DNA of 64,000 nucleotides from Prinia subflava (GCF_021018805.1 NC_086254.1:1488001-1552000), one strand, 5' to 3'; shown: positions 11,861 through 25,205, counted from the first letter of the stretch. Notes: generated by a model from the sequence alone, not told the origin. Numbers and translations: made by a program.

Positions 11861-14079
11861 AGAAGAAAAAATTACAAAGTCTGACATTTCTGACAAGATA
11901 ATATTTGATTAAACCGTTCAGTCAGAATAGCACCCTGAACACCACCTTTTTGCTGTATCACTCACCACAGTCAGGACTCCTTTTTTTCTGAACAGTTACA
12001 GCCAAAGGCTCTTTGTATCCAGGCATGACCATGACTCTAGACCAGACCTTCAACTCATTTGAGGCATCCTTCAACAAGGTTAGGAGAAGTGTGAACACAA
12101 GTTTTACACTGATAACAGTAATTAGAATAATCTGGGCTTTGACATTATGACAAAGAACTTGTACCTCATAACCAAGCCCAAGTAAATGTAAAGGCTGGCA
12201 TGGCTAACTCTAGAAATCCAAAAGCTGAACCATTCAGTACAATCACTATTTATTAGCACTTCTACATATCCCAGGGTTTCATGGTCCTTTAATTTCTCAC
12301 ACTGTGTCTGGGTTTCAGAAGACAGCAACATTTTTGTAAAATTGTGGTTAGAAAAACCTCAAAAATTTTGTCAGGTTCCCACTCAGGGATTCAAATACAA
12401 TGTACAAATAGTAATTTCTTTCCATGAATTTCCTGTAGGTCTGCATCTGAACAGATGTGTGAGGTACTCTTTTACAGAGGGCGGAAAACTAAAGGTCCAG
12501 GGCAGTGAAACCATGTGATCAGAAACAACAGCAGAGCAGGGGATGAGCCCAGGTCTGCAGATTCCTTGGGGATCTGATCAGCAACATGTGACACTTTCTG
12601 AACCACAAGTTTTCATATAAAACCATGCAAAGGGAGGCTAAGGAGACAGGGAAGATGAGAAAGAAGGAATGACATTTCCCCACCATTTATCTTCTCTTAG
12701 TTTCCTTGTAGAAAAACATTAACAATTCCTGTTTATCAACTTCCAATTTCCTCCTCCACTTGTCACACTAAGTGACAGTTTGCTGGTTTATTCAAAATAT
12801 ATGTTAGTTGTTGTGCATTTTCTCTTGTTTTGATTCCATTCTCTCTGTCCTCCCCTTAAGAAACAGGAAGGAATGACACAGTGAGGCAGAGTGTTTTGGG
12901 TGAAGGAACAGAGGAACTGTTAGCTTGTAAATTACAATGCCAATTAAATGGGCAAGTCAGAAGCCTCTCAGAAAACAGAGGATGAAGCAGCTCTGTGGAA
13001 AACCATCTCTGCAGGTGAAGTCCTGCGAGGTACCAAGTTACAATGTTTCCACAGAACTGGAAGCACTGCAGTTCTCGTGATTCATTCTGCAGAACAACCC
13101 CTGGTCAGTCCTTGTGTGAGCAAATCCTCTGTTCCAGACAGATCCGTCCTTGAGCCCAAACGACAGGACATGACAGGAGGCTCTCTGACAGCCTCTCAAG
13201 GGGCCTGCACCCAGAGCCTGCCAGAGCTGAACGAGAGGCAGCCTCTGCACACCCCGTTTTCATGGGCTGTGCAAGGGCCTCTCTTCTGAGCCCTGCAGAG
13301 CCCTCTGTCTTCCCCAAGAAGCACCTGGAACTCTGCCAGGTCAGACACGCATCTGTAGAACTCCCCACGTTTTCCGGCAGGGAAGGGAAGCCACGAGATG
13401 AGTGAGACATTTCTTGCTTGCTGTGTACAACTTCTCACCCTGCAGAGGCCTTCCAACATCACATGCTCCCCCTTCCAAGAAAGCTCTGAGAGCACAGCCT
13501 CAGCTCACAGGGCTCTTTCTCTCTGTACTCCTGGAGACAGGCTCACTCATCTAGGTGGTAAATTATTCATGCTACACATTCTCAATCTCGGCCTTGGCAT
13601 CAGATATCGTGTTTAATGTGGCAAAATCAATATATTCTGAAAGCTGTGGTAGTCTGTGGCAAGCTGTGGATTTTTGAATACTTTCTCCAGCTATGTAACT
13701 TTGCCAGTTTTGTTCTGTTTCAATGAAAACTAATTTCTGAACAATACACGGTAAATGATCAGTGATTTCTGAATACCACCACAATAATACCTCCTATTTT
13801 AGAGGACAGCGGCCTGCAGGAAGTACTGAGATATAGTTACTCTACTTAACACTGTAAAGCCAAATATAAATTCATGTTTTATTTGCTGGCAATGTCCAAG
13901 TTCATAGGGGTCTCCAAAACAAAACATCAGCTATGTTTCCATAATTTGAAAACAACTGGAAATGCTTTTTGAAATGTTTAGCAGTTGACTGGCATTAAAC
14001 ATCTAAAAAACAATGAAAGTTTCTCTCCTCCAGAAATTAAATTTCAGAAGAGTAAGTTTACCTGGATGAGCCCCAGTGT
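11861..14079. other. Intergenic DNA without a recognised gene
   Basis: Unique sequence between an LTR-type repeat and a CR1. Overlapping short frames at 12950-13500 on both strands are of similar length and lack domain or splice support. I see nothing else in it. Confidence 0.55.
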
Positions 14080-14640
14080 GTCCAAGCAGTGCCTGTCCCC
14101 TGTGCTGGCACTGCTGGGGCACCTCCAGTCCTGGGGTCAGTCCCGGGCCCCTCAGGACAATGCAGACCCCGAGGGGGTTGGAGCGTGTCCAGGGAAGGGA
14201 ACAGAGCTGGGAAGGGTCTGGAGCCCCAGGAGCAGCTGACGAAGCTGGAAAGGGACTCAGCCTGGAGAAAAGGAGGCTCACAAGGGACCTTGTGGCTCTG
14301 CACAGCTCGTGACAGGAGGGGACAGCCGGGGGGGTCGGGCTCTGCTCCCAGGGAACAGGGACAGGAGGAGAGGGAACGGCCTCAGGCTGGGCCAGGGGAG
14401 GTTTAGATTTGGATATTGGGAAAAACATCTTCACCTAAAGGTTGGTCAAGCATTGGCAGAGGCTGCCCAGGGCCGTGGCGGGGTCCCCATCCTCTCCCAG
14501 GTTGGAGGGCTTTAACAGCCCTGAGGATGTGGCATTTGGGGACATGGGTTAGTGGTGGCCTTGGCAGTGTTAAGGGAATGGCTGGACTTGATGATCTTAA
14601 AGGTCCCTTCCCCCTAGATGATTTCATTCTATGATTTCCC
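14080..14640 (+). mobile_element. CR1 LINE 3' fragment, longest in window
   Basis: About 560 bp of sense CR1 3' sequence is present. Landmarks are GTGTCCAGGGAAGGGAACAG, GGAAAGGGACTCAGCCTGGA, TCACAAGGGACCTTGTGGCT, GGAACGGCCTCAGGCTGGGC, CAGAGGCTGCCCAGGGCCGT, and the end CTTGATGATCTTAAAGGTCC followed by ATTTCATTCTATGATT, the CR1 8-bp tail repeat. High GC here yields open frames up to 143 codons on both strands; these are not genes. Confidence 0.95.
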
Positions 14641-16599
14641 CCAATTTCATTGTGACTACACATGTACCAAAGTTAAGTATTTGCAGAATCTGGACTTTCC
14701 CCAAACTTAATCACGTTAATGCCTCTGTGATGTGCTGTGTGCACCCTTGATACTTTCTCTGAACAAGGAATAAGAGACACCTATTTGTACATTCTGATGC
14801 AAGACTGCATTTTCTGTTGTTTGTAATCAGGTATCTTACCAGATGTTTAAATATGGCAATACAATACATTTATATCCATAATGAACCAGTCTCTTCTTCA
14901 TTGCCAGGAGAGCCCTGGGCTGCTCCCGTGAATCTGAATCCTGTTCCCTTGCAAAGGTCACTCAGAGCCTTGACTCTCTCATGGCCACCCAGGAGTGGCT
15001 GCTCCCCTTTGAGCTGGGATTGTAGCTCTGGTATTTAAGGGATGGGAAGGAATGAAATTACAGGCTCATCACTTCTGTGCTCTACTCCTGCCTGAGATTG
15101 ATTAACACAGAATTCAATTTCATGCTAATCATCCCAAGTCCGTGCTACAAGTAGTAGGAACAGGTCCTACAGTGCACAGAGAGCTGCCAAAGGCTCTTTC
15201 TTTCAGAAATTCTTGTAGCATTATTCATTGTAAGGCTCTGCTGCACCTGCCTGGCAGGCTTATTTTCACCTCCACTGCTGTCTCAGACACAGCTACTCCA
15301 ACCTGGCTGCAGCCACAGCAGAAAGAAAATCCGCCCCCATTGGAGATATTGCACAGAGGATGGATATAACTCACCATCAGGAACAGTCTGTCCTTCATAC
15401 ACAAAGTGGCTGAATGCCTAAATTCTGGAAAAGCAAAATCGAGGGCTTCTTTTGATTTGGACTGGGTTCATTCCAGAACAAGCACAGCATCAAGTGCATG
15501 CCTGTAACACTAAAAGAAACCAGGGGTCTCCTGCAGAGAGCAGAGATGGGGCAATGGATGGGGAAGAAGAGGTCTGACATTCAACAGGGCTGCAGCAGGT
15601 TGGCAAAAATAATTCAAGAAGTAAAGCACAGCATCCTCCAAGACGGGTTACACTTGGGCCCAGGGACAGTTTGGAAGTTGCTGGGAAGTTTCGAGATGTT
15701 CTTATCCCCAGGTCTGGCTGGGGGAGGAAAGCAGGGGACAGAAGGACCCAGGATGTGGCAGATTTTGGCTGCCGAGCACTGGCCAAGCCGGTCCTGCCTC
15801 CCTGCAGCCTCTGGCTGCTCTGTTCTCCCTTCTTGTCAGAGCTTGCAGGTGGTTCATGCTTCCCCTCACCTTGACTTCTTTCAGCCAGGGGTTTTTGGAA
15901 AAGGAACAGTACCAAAATAACTTGGTCTGCCCAGGACCCTCCTGCTCCTCCCTGCTATGAGCTGAAGAGGTACCACACACCCATTCCTAAGGGATGTCAA
16001 CCTCTGCCTGGGCATTCTGGGGAGCAAAAGCTCCAGATCAGGTCTCTGGTAGGACCAAAGTTCATAACTCCTACATGACTGGCACTCAACACTCCCTCAG
16101 CAAGCCTTGGCATTTTGATACGTCAGCCTTAGCCAAGGAAAAACACAGAATATCTCTATACCTTTCTGCAAGCTGTCTTTAACTAGAGGTACATTTAAAT
16201 TAGAGCCTTACAGATTATTCCAGTTTTTCCCATGGAAAGAAAAAATTAAACAGTTGACACATTTTTCATGAGGCAAAAGCATTCCAAAAAATTATGAGCA
16301 CAATTAATTTGAATGTAATAATAAACCAAGAGATTTGCTTCAAAGACAGCTAGGTAAATGCAAACCACTCCCAACAGGTCCCAGTGGCTGCTTTGCACTG
16401 TGCCACCAGGATTCTTAGGAGAAGGCCTGAGCAATATGGGAGGGTTTAAATCCTCTTTGTCACACTGCACCTACAGCCATTTCATGCTCTGCTTCTGCCC
16501 TGCCTGCTCCTGCTCACCTGAGGGAACAGTGAGAAGTGTTTCTTCAATGACTTATTCAATAAAGATCACTACATTAATCAGATAAATCATTCAAGATAT

Positions 16600-17000
16600 T
16601 ATTTGTCAATTTTTGCTGCTCGCATTGCAAGGAAAAAAATTGAGCTTCTGCGAATGTTACAGACAAAACGGTTGAGCCTACAAAAAAGCTTTGCCAACTC
16701 TTAAGCAGACTATTATTCAGCAACCCCTATGTCCAAAGTGCTCCTCCTCTGGCCAGAGAAAGGCCAGCACAGAGACGAAATAGAGACTTGCTTTCCAGCA
16801 TCAAAATGGGGAGAAAATACATATATTTATCTTAAAGGTCGGTTCAGTCACTGAGGGGTTGCCTAGCAACACTTCCTAGCAACCCCACTGCAGGAAAACC
16901 ACGGAGAGCACTCTCCTACAAGTCAATTAGAAATGGTAATTTGTATGGGAAGATCCCACAGTCCGTTCCAATTACAAACAACAATGCTTTCCTCATTGCT
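16600..17000. promoter_or_regulatory. Candidate conserved enhancer with RFX X-box
   Basis: This is unique, repeat-free sequence with a nearly symmetric X-box GTTGCCTAGCAAC at 16858-16870 (half sites GTTGCC and AGCAAC, 1-bp gap). A second half site CCTAGCAAC lies a few bases further on (16876-16884). An inverted TGGGA/TCCCA pair (16946-16958) contains an RBPJ-like TGGGAA. Such motif clusters are common in vertebrate conserved non-coding elements; conservation itself cannot be seen here. Confidence 0.4.
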
Positions 17001-17389
17001 ATTTTTTTAATTAGAAGCTTTGTAAATTCATCCCTTGCTCCATTTTGCTCTGCTTTTCTTTACTTCTCCTTTCCAGGTACCAAACTTTACAGCAGCAAGG
17101 CCACATCGACAGCATTAGGAGCAACACCTAAAAGGATAAAACAACCCATTCATCTCCATCTCCAAATCAATGATGGGCTTTTTCTCTTTGCAAAAGCAAC
17201 TCCAGAGACACAGCTGGCTCTTCATCCCCTTCACATGTGGGGCACTGTCAGCCTCCTCCAGCGAGCTGTAAATCAGGTGCTGTGCTTCCCAAAGTTCACA
17301 CAGCCACAGCTCCTCATCTCCTGGAGCACAATACAATTAGGGGACGTGGTATTGCATCAGCAAATCACTTTTCTCTGTTGCAGTCTGTA

Positions 17390-17620
17390 AGCAATAGCAG
17401 CAGATAAGAATGGCTTGGGCTTTTAAAAAAAGTAATTAAAGTGCTCGGTAATTTCATGTAATTTAATGCAATGTGTTCCAAAATGAGATTTGAAAACTAA
17501 AAAGCCAGGCAAAGCCTTGAGATGAGAATGATCACCTATTTAAAGCCTTTCATACTTGAATCTGTCAATCTCAGCAATGAAATTAAATGAAAAGAAAGAG
17601 GAAAGAAGAAAGTGATCCTG
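17390..17620. promoter_or_regulatory. AT-rich block typical of a conserved non-coding element
   Basis: This repeat-free, AT-rich stretch contains several homeodomain-type cores (AGTAATTAAAG, TGTAATTTAATGC) and AATGAAATTAAATG. Composition and motif density resemble developmental enhancers around AUTS2. The call rests on appearance only. Confidence 0.25.
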
Positions 17621-17829
17621 TGTGGGTTGGTGGCTGATCGGGGTTTAAACAGTCTCATTCACTGATGTCTCCAATATACAGTAATGACAAAAAATAGATT
17701 TCCTGCTGTCAGATGACCATAATTTTCAACTTGTTTACTCTTTTGAGAGCCAAAAAGCTATCTTCTACTTAATTGCTTGCAAAAAACTATTATATGCTTT
17801 CATTAGGGTTTTTCCTACACACCCCCTCC

Positions 17830-17869
17830 TTTATATAACTTTATATAACTTGCCTCTTTTATATAACTA
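17830..17869. repeat. Three copies of TTTATATAAC
   Basis: The 10-bp word TTTATATAAC occurs three times, two directly adjoining and the third after about 10 bases, immediately left of a CR1 end. It may be a small local duplication or an AT-rich CR1 insertion target. Confidence 0.8.
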
Positions 17870-17887
17870 ATTTCAGGGAGGGACACC

Positions 17888-18000
17888 ACAGAATCCTGGA
17901 GTGGTTTGGGTTGGAAGGGACCTTGAAACTCATCTCATTCCAACCCCCCTGCCATGGGCAGGTACACCTTCCACTATACCAGATTGCTCGGGGATGTTTT
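17888..18000 (-). mobile_element. CR1 LINE 3' fragment
   Basis: The plus strand reads CACAGAATCCTGGAGTGGTT, TGGGTTGGAAGGGACCTTGA, then CCTGCCATGGGCAGGTACAC and CTTCCACTATACCAGATTGC, a clean antisense CR1 terminus. It fades after about 18000. Confidence 0.92.
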
Positions 18001-20289
18001 CCTCAAACTTTGAGGGTGATAAGGTTCACACAGACCTCACCCATAAACCACAAACTCACAAAACCTCTAAGAATTAGAGGAGTCCCTTCAGAATCTTAGA
18101 TCCTGCCCTGTTTTCCCAGCACTGCTCTCCAAAAGTGAACAGAACTGCTGACCTTCACGTGGCCTGGGATGCCCTCACAATGCAGCACCGGTCACCACAA
18201 GCGTGGACTGCCACTGCTCAAAATCCAGTTTGGGAAGGGGAAACAGCTCAGGCTCAGGGCCAGCAGGTACCACAGTAAAAGGGCATTAGGCCATGGTTAA
18301 TTTGTGAAGTTTTAATTCCTGGTGCACTAAGCAAGGGGGCAAAAAGAGCTTAGCTCTTCCTCATCTGTCCCCCCACCTCAGACAGTGTCAGCTGGAATCC
18401 CCACCATTCCCAAAAGGGGTTTACCCAATGTGACCTTAGCAGCCACCAGTGATGAAGATGTTGCTACCAAAGACAAATCACTTCAAGGCCTAATTAACAG
18501 AAAAGCTTTGTCATATTTTTAGTCCTTTGTTGTTGCTCAAGACTCTCTTAAAAAACCCTGAAATCTAATTCTTTCAAGAGATTTTGCATGGCACACAGGA
18601 TACCTGCCAAAACAGTTTCTTTTCACAAAGGAATGCCTGCTTTTCCCAGTTTCCAAGCCCTGATGCATGTGTGCAATTGGGAGCTGTCTCTACCCCCTGG
18701 GACACAGGGTGGGCTGGTGGCCAGGACTATTTTCTGGTCAACCTCCTAAAAAGGACACCCTCAGTTACCAGCAGTTCCCACAAGGTCCAGCTGCTTGGCT
18801 GGAGCTAACTCAGCTGGGAAACACGACAGGCACGTCTGGAAGTATCTGACTTCAAGCTGAGAAGTGACATTACACCTCCAGCAGCATCAACTTTATGACA
18901 CCATTAGGAGAAAGCTCATTAGCCTGTGAAGGCCTAGTGGTGAATCTGCAGCCCTCTGGCTGACTACAGCTACCTACTTATTTCATAAAGCCCACAGCAA
19001 AATTATCCAGCAGTAGCAGAAGGGGGAATAACCACAACTGTGTGGTTTAATGTGTCGTTTGTCAAAGTTATTTGAACAGTCTGTACAGCCTTTAGCAAGG
19101 AAAAGGTTCCCCACACTTGCCTGAAAGCAATGGATTTGATAATAAGGTGGAGAATCAAAAAACAGCCCTGCCTCCACAGCAAACACATTTTGATGCTTGG
19201 ATTTATGTGACAGATCCTGCGTCAGTGAGAGCTGGGAGATGGAGCTGCCTACACCTTCCCTTTCAAGTGAACACAGCAGAAATACCAGGAGCACACTGAA
19301 TACCCAGAGCTGGCTCGGGAGGAAACAAACCAGAGCAGATTAAATGCTGCAACAGCAAAAACATAAATGCAGCAGGTGTGCCAGATCCAAAGCAAAGGGT
19401 GTGAGACAAGCAGTGCCATTCACAGGTGAACTCGGAGGGATGGAGGCAGGGATAAACCTCATGTCATCCCACTCTCTTGGGATCAGTGCTCCCCGCTCTG
19501 GGCTGGGCTCCCCATTCCCCTCACTGTTGCTGCCCTGCACCTCAGTCTCTCCCAGGTGAGCACTGTGGCTCTCCAGGCAGGAATCAGCCCCATGGCACAG
19601 ATCATTCCAGGGATGAACAGACACAGAGACCTTGCTCTCTTTTGCCCAAGCACAGCTTCCAGAAATAAACCACGAAAAGAGAGCAAGGAAACCACATCCC
19701 CCAGCCTGAGCCATCGACACTCCCTGGACACGGAACCAACTCCACAGCTCCGTGTAGTTAAGAGGTCAAAAGTTACCTGCAATGCCACCAACCTGGGATT
19801 ATGTAAATTCTGTGTCAAGAGGGCAGGGAGTGATTTCTGGCCTTTTACCAACCCAGCACTACTGAAACTGTGTTTGCTCATCCCTTAAAAGGCCAGAGAA
19901 GACTTTCACAAAAGAAATGAAAAGGTAAGATTTAAAAGGTAATTTTAGAATTTAAATGAGAAAGCAGTGGTTATTCCTTCAGCCCTTCAGGACAGAGAGA
20001 AAAGCTTTGGTATAAAGTTAGGTTGGAACCAGCTCAAATCAACTTCTGAAAAGGTAGAAAGGGGAAGAACCAAACCGAACCACTTTTCTGCATGAAAAGC
20101 ACTGTCATGTTAAGATTCCAGAGATCCAAAATTTTCTCCCTCACTGGAACAGGAGGGCAAATGAGGAGAAAGAACCGCCTTTAATCCTGAAAATTTTCAA
20201 AGCACCCAGAAAGGACACAGCAGGGTCATACCCTGGCACGATGAAAGCCACCACAGGCTGTGCATCCCTAACCATTTATGCTCTTCAGC
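18001..20289. other. Intergenic DNA without a recognised gene
   Basis: Mostly unique sequence. The part just after 18000 may include decayed repeat. Frames at 19340-19890 overlap on both strands and look accidental. Confidence 0.5.
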
Positions 20290-20900
20290 CACACTTAGCC
20301 ATGGCAAGCGCCAACTGCTCCTCTCCTCGGCGCAGCTCGCTGCTCCATCCTGGCCCTGCTGCGGTCCCAGGGGCTTGGCACTGCAGCTTTATCCGTGCTG
20401 ATCTGACATGGCTGAACTGGAGCCAAGGACGGGACGGAGGGAAAACGGGAGGACAAAGCCCGCGGCTCCCCGAGGGCAGCGGATTCGCTCGCAGCATCCT
20501 CCCTTCAGCCCCGGACCTGCTCACTGCCAGAGTCCCTGCAGGCACTGCCCCAGCTCCTTCGGACACAGCTCTCCATTCTGTTCTGCTTTTTGCGTGTGCA
20601 GCAGAGGAATCCTCCCTGCGTCCAGCAGAGAAAAGAGGCATAGCATAAAACACCAGTTCAAAGCTTGCCTTTGGTACAAAGGGAAAGAACGCGTGGGAAG
20701 AATACTGGGGGGAACGATTCTGAAGTAAGCCCAGGTCAGTGACAAAATCTGAGCCTCTGGGCAAAGCCTCGAGCTCTCCTGGAGACATCCATCCCGAGCC
20801 TTACGTCCGTTCTTGTTTCTTCTTGTTTTAAGTTCCCCCTCTGCTGAGAAACCCAAGTGCCTAACCGGGTATTTGCGGAATACTAATAGCCCCCGTTTGC
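20290..20900. promoter_or_regulatory. Moderately CpG-rich block, possible CpG island
   Basis: Some 25 CpGs lie in about 600 bp, against very few in the flanking kilobases. They include CTCGGCGCAGCTCGC, CCCGCGGCTCCCCGAG and AGCGGATTCGCTCGC. No CR1 or LTR text is recognised. Near 20668-20682 is an inverted CCTTTG/CAAAGG pair with a 3-bp gap (SOX/TCF-like). The overlapping open frames of 106-167 codons on both strands share no known domain. It could be the promoter of an unannotated transcript or a relic. Confidence 0.35.
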
Positions 20901-23584
20901 AATTGAAATGAAGCCAGGCTGCAGCAGCAACCACGCAGACAATCCTTTCTGGAAGTCAGGGGGCAGGGACGGGATACAAGCTGCCAAATGTCAGGCAGCA
21001 GAGCTGTGGCAAACCCCCAGCATCTTGTTTGAGCACATTGCCAATATGAAAGGAGCTTTGTCTGTAGACAACCTACAGACTCCCACCTGAGCTTCCAAAG
21101 CTCCTGCATTCAACGCGATTCCATTGGTCATTACATGCTGGTAGAGCCCGTGGCCACACCTTGACTGGCTGCAGAAATTTAGTACCATCACCTCGACAGC
21201 CAGTCAAAGGGGAAAGGGGAGGGAGAAGGGAAAAGAAACATGTTTGCAATCCCTTTAAATATAGACTGCTTGTACTCCACGATTCATTCCTTAACCTAAA
21301 ATTGCAATGGGGATGTAAGGGCGGGGTGGGGGTTTGTGGAATATTTCCCTTCTGTGCATGGAAAGTCTTCAGCTTCTAAAAAGTTGTTTTGTTGAAGATG
21401 ACTGCACATTTGTCAGGTCCTCTCTTGCCAAAAGAACCACAAGTTCTTTGCAGAAAACAGTCTGACACAACAGTACATGAAGACGGAAAATAGAATTGTA
21501 AAAGAAACTTGTTTTCTTTAGCAGATGGCTCAGTTCACCAGCAGGTATTTTGAGAAGCTACTGTCTCCAGGTCTTCATGGAGAGAGAAGAAACCATTTAG
21601 CACTGGAGAGAGGGAAATCTGAATGCACTTGCAACTGACCCTCTGATTCTTCAGCAGCCCAGCAGTAAATGAATCCGTCTGTAATTGTCTGGGTTTCCAA
21701 GCTACAGCAGGATTTTATTTATGAGTGGACTGTGTCCCTCTCTCACTTTCCCTGTCCATTCCTTGAAAGCACGAAAGAACTAAAAGCAGTGAGGGGGGAC
21801 CTCAGCACTTCCATTTGCTCCCAGTCCTTTCTGCAGGCAGTTTGCCTTCACACAAACTTCAGCCACACGAACCCTTCATGTCAGATGATGGGATGGGCAG
21901 CATTTGGGTGGGCTGCCCTGCCCGTGACACCAGGCTGCTGCACACCGCTCCCTAGCAAGCCAGGGAAGTTTGCCCTGATGTTCCTGTTCTGTCAAGGACA
22001 GGAGAGGAAGCAAAACTTTCCGCTGTTCAGATTTATCAACTTACATATTTTTCCTCAGAGAAACAAGCACAAAGGGAAGGAATTTTGCAGAGAACATTTT
22101 TTGTCTCCTCTGATTGCGGCCTCATTACCTGTCAGGGTTCAGCATCATTCAGTCAGTATCTTCTCAGAAATTGCTCATGAGCACAAGGTAAGGCCAAGGC
22201 AAGTCAAAGTCCCCTCCAAAATTTCACAACATTCAACTGCATCATCATCATCCATAGGAATACAAATGAGCTGTAACAGTGGAAAAGATGTTGAGCAAGC
22301 CTGAAGCTGAGGGCACAGCTCTAGAAAAGCACGTGGGAGGTGACACAGGAGCATACAGATGACTGCAGGAAAGCACTTCTGCCCTAAGAGGCAGGGAGAA
22401 ACCACATACGCCAATGGCAAACCTCGAGGTGTTCAAATACACCTACACCACAACCACCCAAACCTCACAGGCAGGGGCTGGGGGGAAAGGCTGTTCACAC
22501 AGCCTTACAATGCAAAGGACCGGCTGTGGGTGACTCAAGTGCTCAGGCATTGCTAATTGCACTGCTCTACTCCAGTTTGCACTGGGAGATAGAAGACCCA
22601 CGCTCCATCAGAGCACCCCACACCACCAGCTCCCATTCCTGAGGGGGAAGTTTAGGAACTGCTTTTGCTGAGAATGTCTTCTCCTACCCCACCCCAAACC
22701 ACCCCACAAACCCCAGGATTCAGCCACTGCCTGCAGCACCCTTTCCTACTAAAGACAGTAGGATTGCTCAGCCAGAGGCTTCATCAGGAGTGTAGGTGGT
22801 TATGGGGAGAGATTTTGCCAGCACTTATGCAAAATCTTTGCAGGCACCCAAATATTTGTCTAAAAGGCATGAAAAAAAAGCATATTGGACTGTGATACAC
22901 TGGCAAATGGTCTTTACCAATAACATACATCAGAGGTAGGTGCATGGCTCTCTGCCAGAGGAATACTCTTCACAGAAAGCCATTTCCATCTGCCCTACTT
23001 TGGATGTGGTAAACATGCTGAAGGTAACCACAGCCCCTGAGGCACCATTGCAACTTATGTGCCCCAGCACTGGAACATCAGAGCCTTCACTCACAATGAC
23101 AGGGCACCTTATCTGCACCTCCTGCTGTTGTGCAATTGCTTGGTATACACATGCAGAGCAGAAGGGAACTAGTGACTGTAGTGAACATATTTCTTCCCTA
23201 AAGTATCTCCTTGGAGCACCTCAAGAGGGGCTTAAAGCACAGGTCAGGAAGTCCAAGTGGTTATTACATTGAAGGGATGAGACCTGAAAGGCTCCAGGGA
23301 TGAGAAATGCCAATTATTGTGATTACCACAAACTGATCTCAAAACAGATACTGTGACAGAAAGAAAAGGATGGGCACAGTCTTCAAAGGACAGTCATTTT
23401 TCACTGCCTATCAGCAACAGTTCAATTACAGCATGCTGTCTCCCCTGTGCTACAATTATGCTTTCAGCTGGGCTCACAGGCAAGGATTTCTCAAAGTAGT
23501 TTCCATTCCAGTGGAAGTGACTGATTCCCACAGTGCAAGTCTGAACGAAGCCACTGGAAGTGGACAGCTGGGTCATGCTGTGGG
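20901..23584. other. Intergenic DNA without a recognised gene
   Basis: It holds the longest plus-strand open frame outside AUTS2 (21669-22304, 211 codons), which shows no domain, no periodic conservation that can be judged, and no Kozak or splice context that convinces me. I see no repeats in it. Confidence 0.5.
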
Positions 23585-23642
23585 GACATGGAACTCGATG
23601 ATCCCAAAGGTCCTTTCCTACCCAAACGACTCTATAATCTCC
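23585..23642 (+). mobile_element. Short CR1 LINE 3' end
   Basis: The plus strand reads GAACTCGATGATCCCAAAGG, then TCCTTTCCTACCCAAACGAC and TCTATAATCTCC, the sense 3' end of CR1 with a degraded tail. The 5' limit is unclear and may reach about 23540. Confidence 0.82.
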
Positions 23643-24877
23643 TAAAGCAAATGGATTTAAACCATAAAATTACACACTTGTGTGCACACCTTGAATAGTT
23701 CTTCTGGTGCCAGCCTTGATGCAAGGCCTGCATCCAGGGGTGATGACTTTACAAATTAGAGCACTCAGGTAGCCCAGTCACAAAATAATCCTTCACCTTC
23801 AGGAACTAACAATGTATTTCTGAAAAAGCAACAGGGAAAGGCCCGGGGCACAATTCCAGCCAGCACACACAGAGCACATACATGGAGGTCACAGGTCAGT
23901 GTTAACAAACGTAAACGAAGCATCTCTGTACCATCACAGAGAAAACAGGTGAAGGACCACAGCACCCATGCCAGTACACTTTGTTCTGCTTAAGAGAAAT
24001 AACCACCAACAGCTGCTATTTCTTACCAAAATGGCCAGCAGATCTGCAGAACCTCAAACAACAAAAGACAATCCATGCCATGTCTAATCCATGCTGACAT
24101 CTCTTTACCACCCTTCTGGATGCAGGAGCCCACAACTGCCAACCTGATTCCCAAACAACCCCACGCTCCAGAAAAGAATGAACAGACAGACAATTTATAC
24201 AGAAAAACAGAACACCCAGCAAATGACAGCACATATCCTTAACTCCAAGGCTTGCATCAAAGTTCAGTGATTTTGTGCAAGTCATCTCTGAATTGCATTT
24301 GCATTCAAACAAAAGCTTGTTTTACACTGTACTTCTCTCTTCCCACAGGCCCTTCCCTACACTGCTCCCTTGCTGCCATCCCATGCAATATTTGGCATTC
24401 CCTGACTTTTTGGCACTCTTTGAAGCTCAGGATTTCACTAATTCATTTCCATGCTTTATTTCTTCTCAGAATTTCTTTGTGAAGCCTGCTCAGGTTCGGG
24501 AAGCAGCACTGTGCCAGTGTGTGCCTTTTCTAACTGGGAGCTCAGGTATGAAATAGGAGCAAGCCCAACCACCCAGATGCTCACAACCAGGCAAAAATGA
24601 GGTGAGGAACAGAGCTCACAGGAGAGATGGGGCACAGCTTCCTGCCTAGAAGCACTTTTCCATTCAGGAAGATGAAAACCAATTTCTCCACTCTGGCTCA
24701 ATTAAATACTGCCACCATCCCCATGTGATTGATATGGGGAGATGCTTTAGACTAAGAGATTTTCTGTCGGAAGTTCACCAGTTAAATGGTGAAGGGGTGA
24801 AGACTGTCCCTTGTACCCATGAGGTGCCACAGCCAGGCTGGCTGTCACTGGGCTCCACCATCCCTAGAGCCCACATT

Positions 24878-25205
24878 ACAGAATTCCCCAGTGGATCAGG
24901 CCTGAAGGGACCACAGCAGGTCCCTGGTGCCGCCTCCCTGCTCAGGCAGGGCCATCCCAGAGCACAGGGCACAGCATTGTGTCCAGAGGGCTCTGCAATA
25001 TCCCCGCTGAGGAGACTGCAGCCCCTCCCTGGGCAGCCTGCTGAGGGCTGGGCACTGCCAGGGCAGAAGTTGTGCCTCCTGGGCAGGGGGAATTGCTGGG
25101 CTCAGTCCCTGCCCGTGGCTCTGGTGCCACTGCTGGGCCCCCGGAGCAGAGCCTGGGTCCTCCCTGCTGACTTCCCCTCTCATCTCTTCTCTGACCTCTT
25201 CCTTT
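24878..25205 (-). mobile_element. CR1 LINE 3' fragment
   Basis: Antisense CR1 text runs through CAGGCCTGAAGGGACCACAG, CAGGCAGGGCCATCCCAGAG, AGCATTGTGTCCAGAGGGCT, GGAGACTGCAGCCCCTCCC and TGGGCAGCCTGCTGAGGG. The 191- and 220-codon open frames that cross this place on the two strands are by-products of this GC-rich repeat, not genes. Confidence 0.88.

Noticed and set aside
16941..17390. 149-codon plus-strand open frame
   Set aside because: It lies beside the X-box block in AT-rich DNA, and the translation has no domain. Better explained as chance.
21669..22304. 211-codon plus-strand open frame
   Set aside because: It has no recognisable domain, cysteine-rich and serine-rich text typical of chance translation, and no splice or promoter support.
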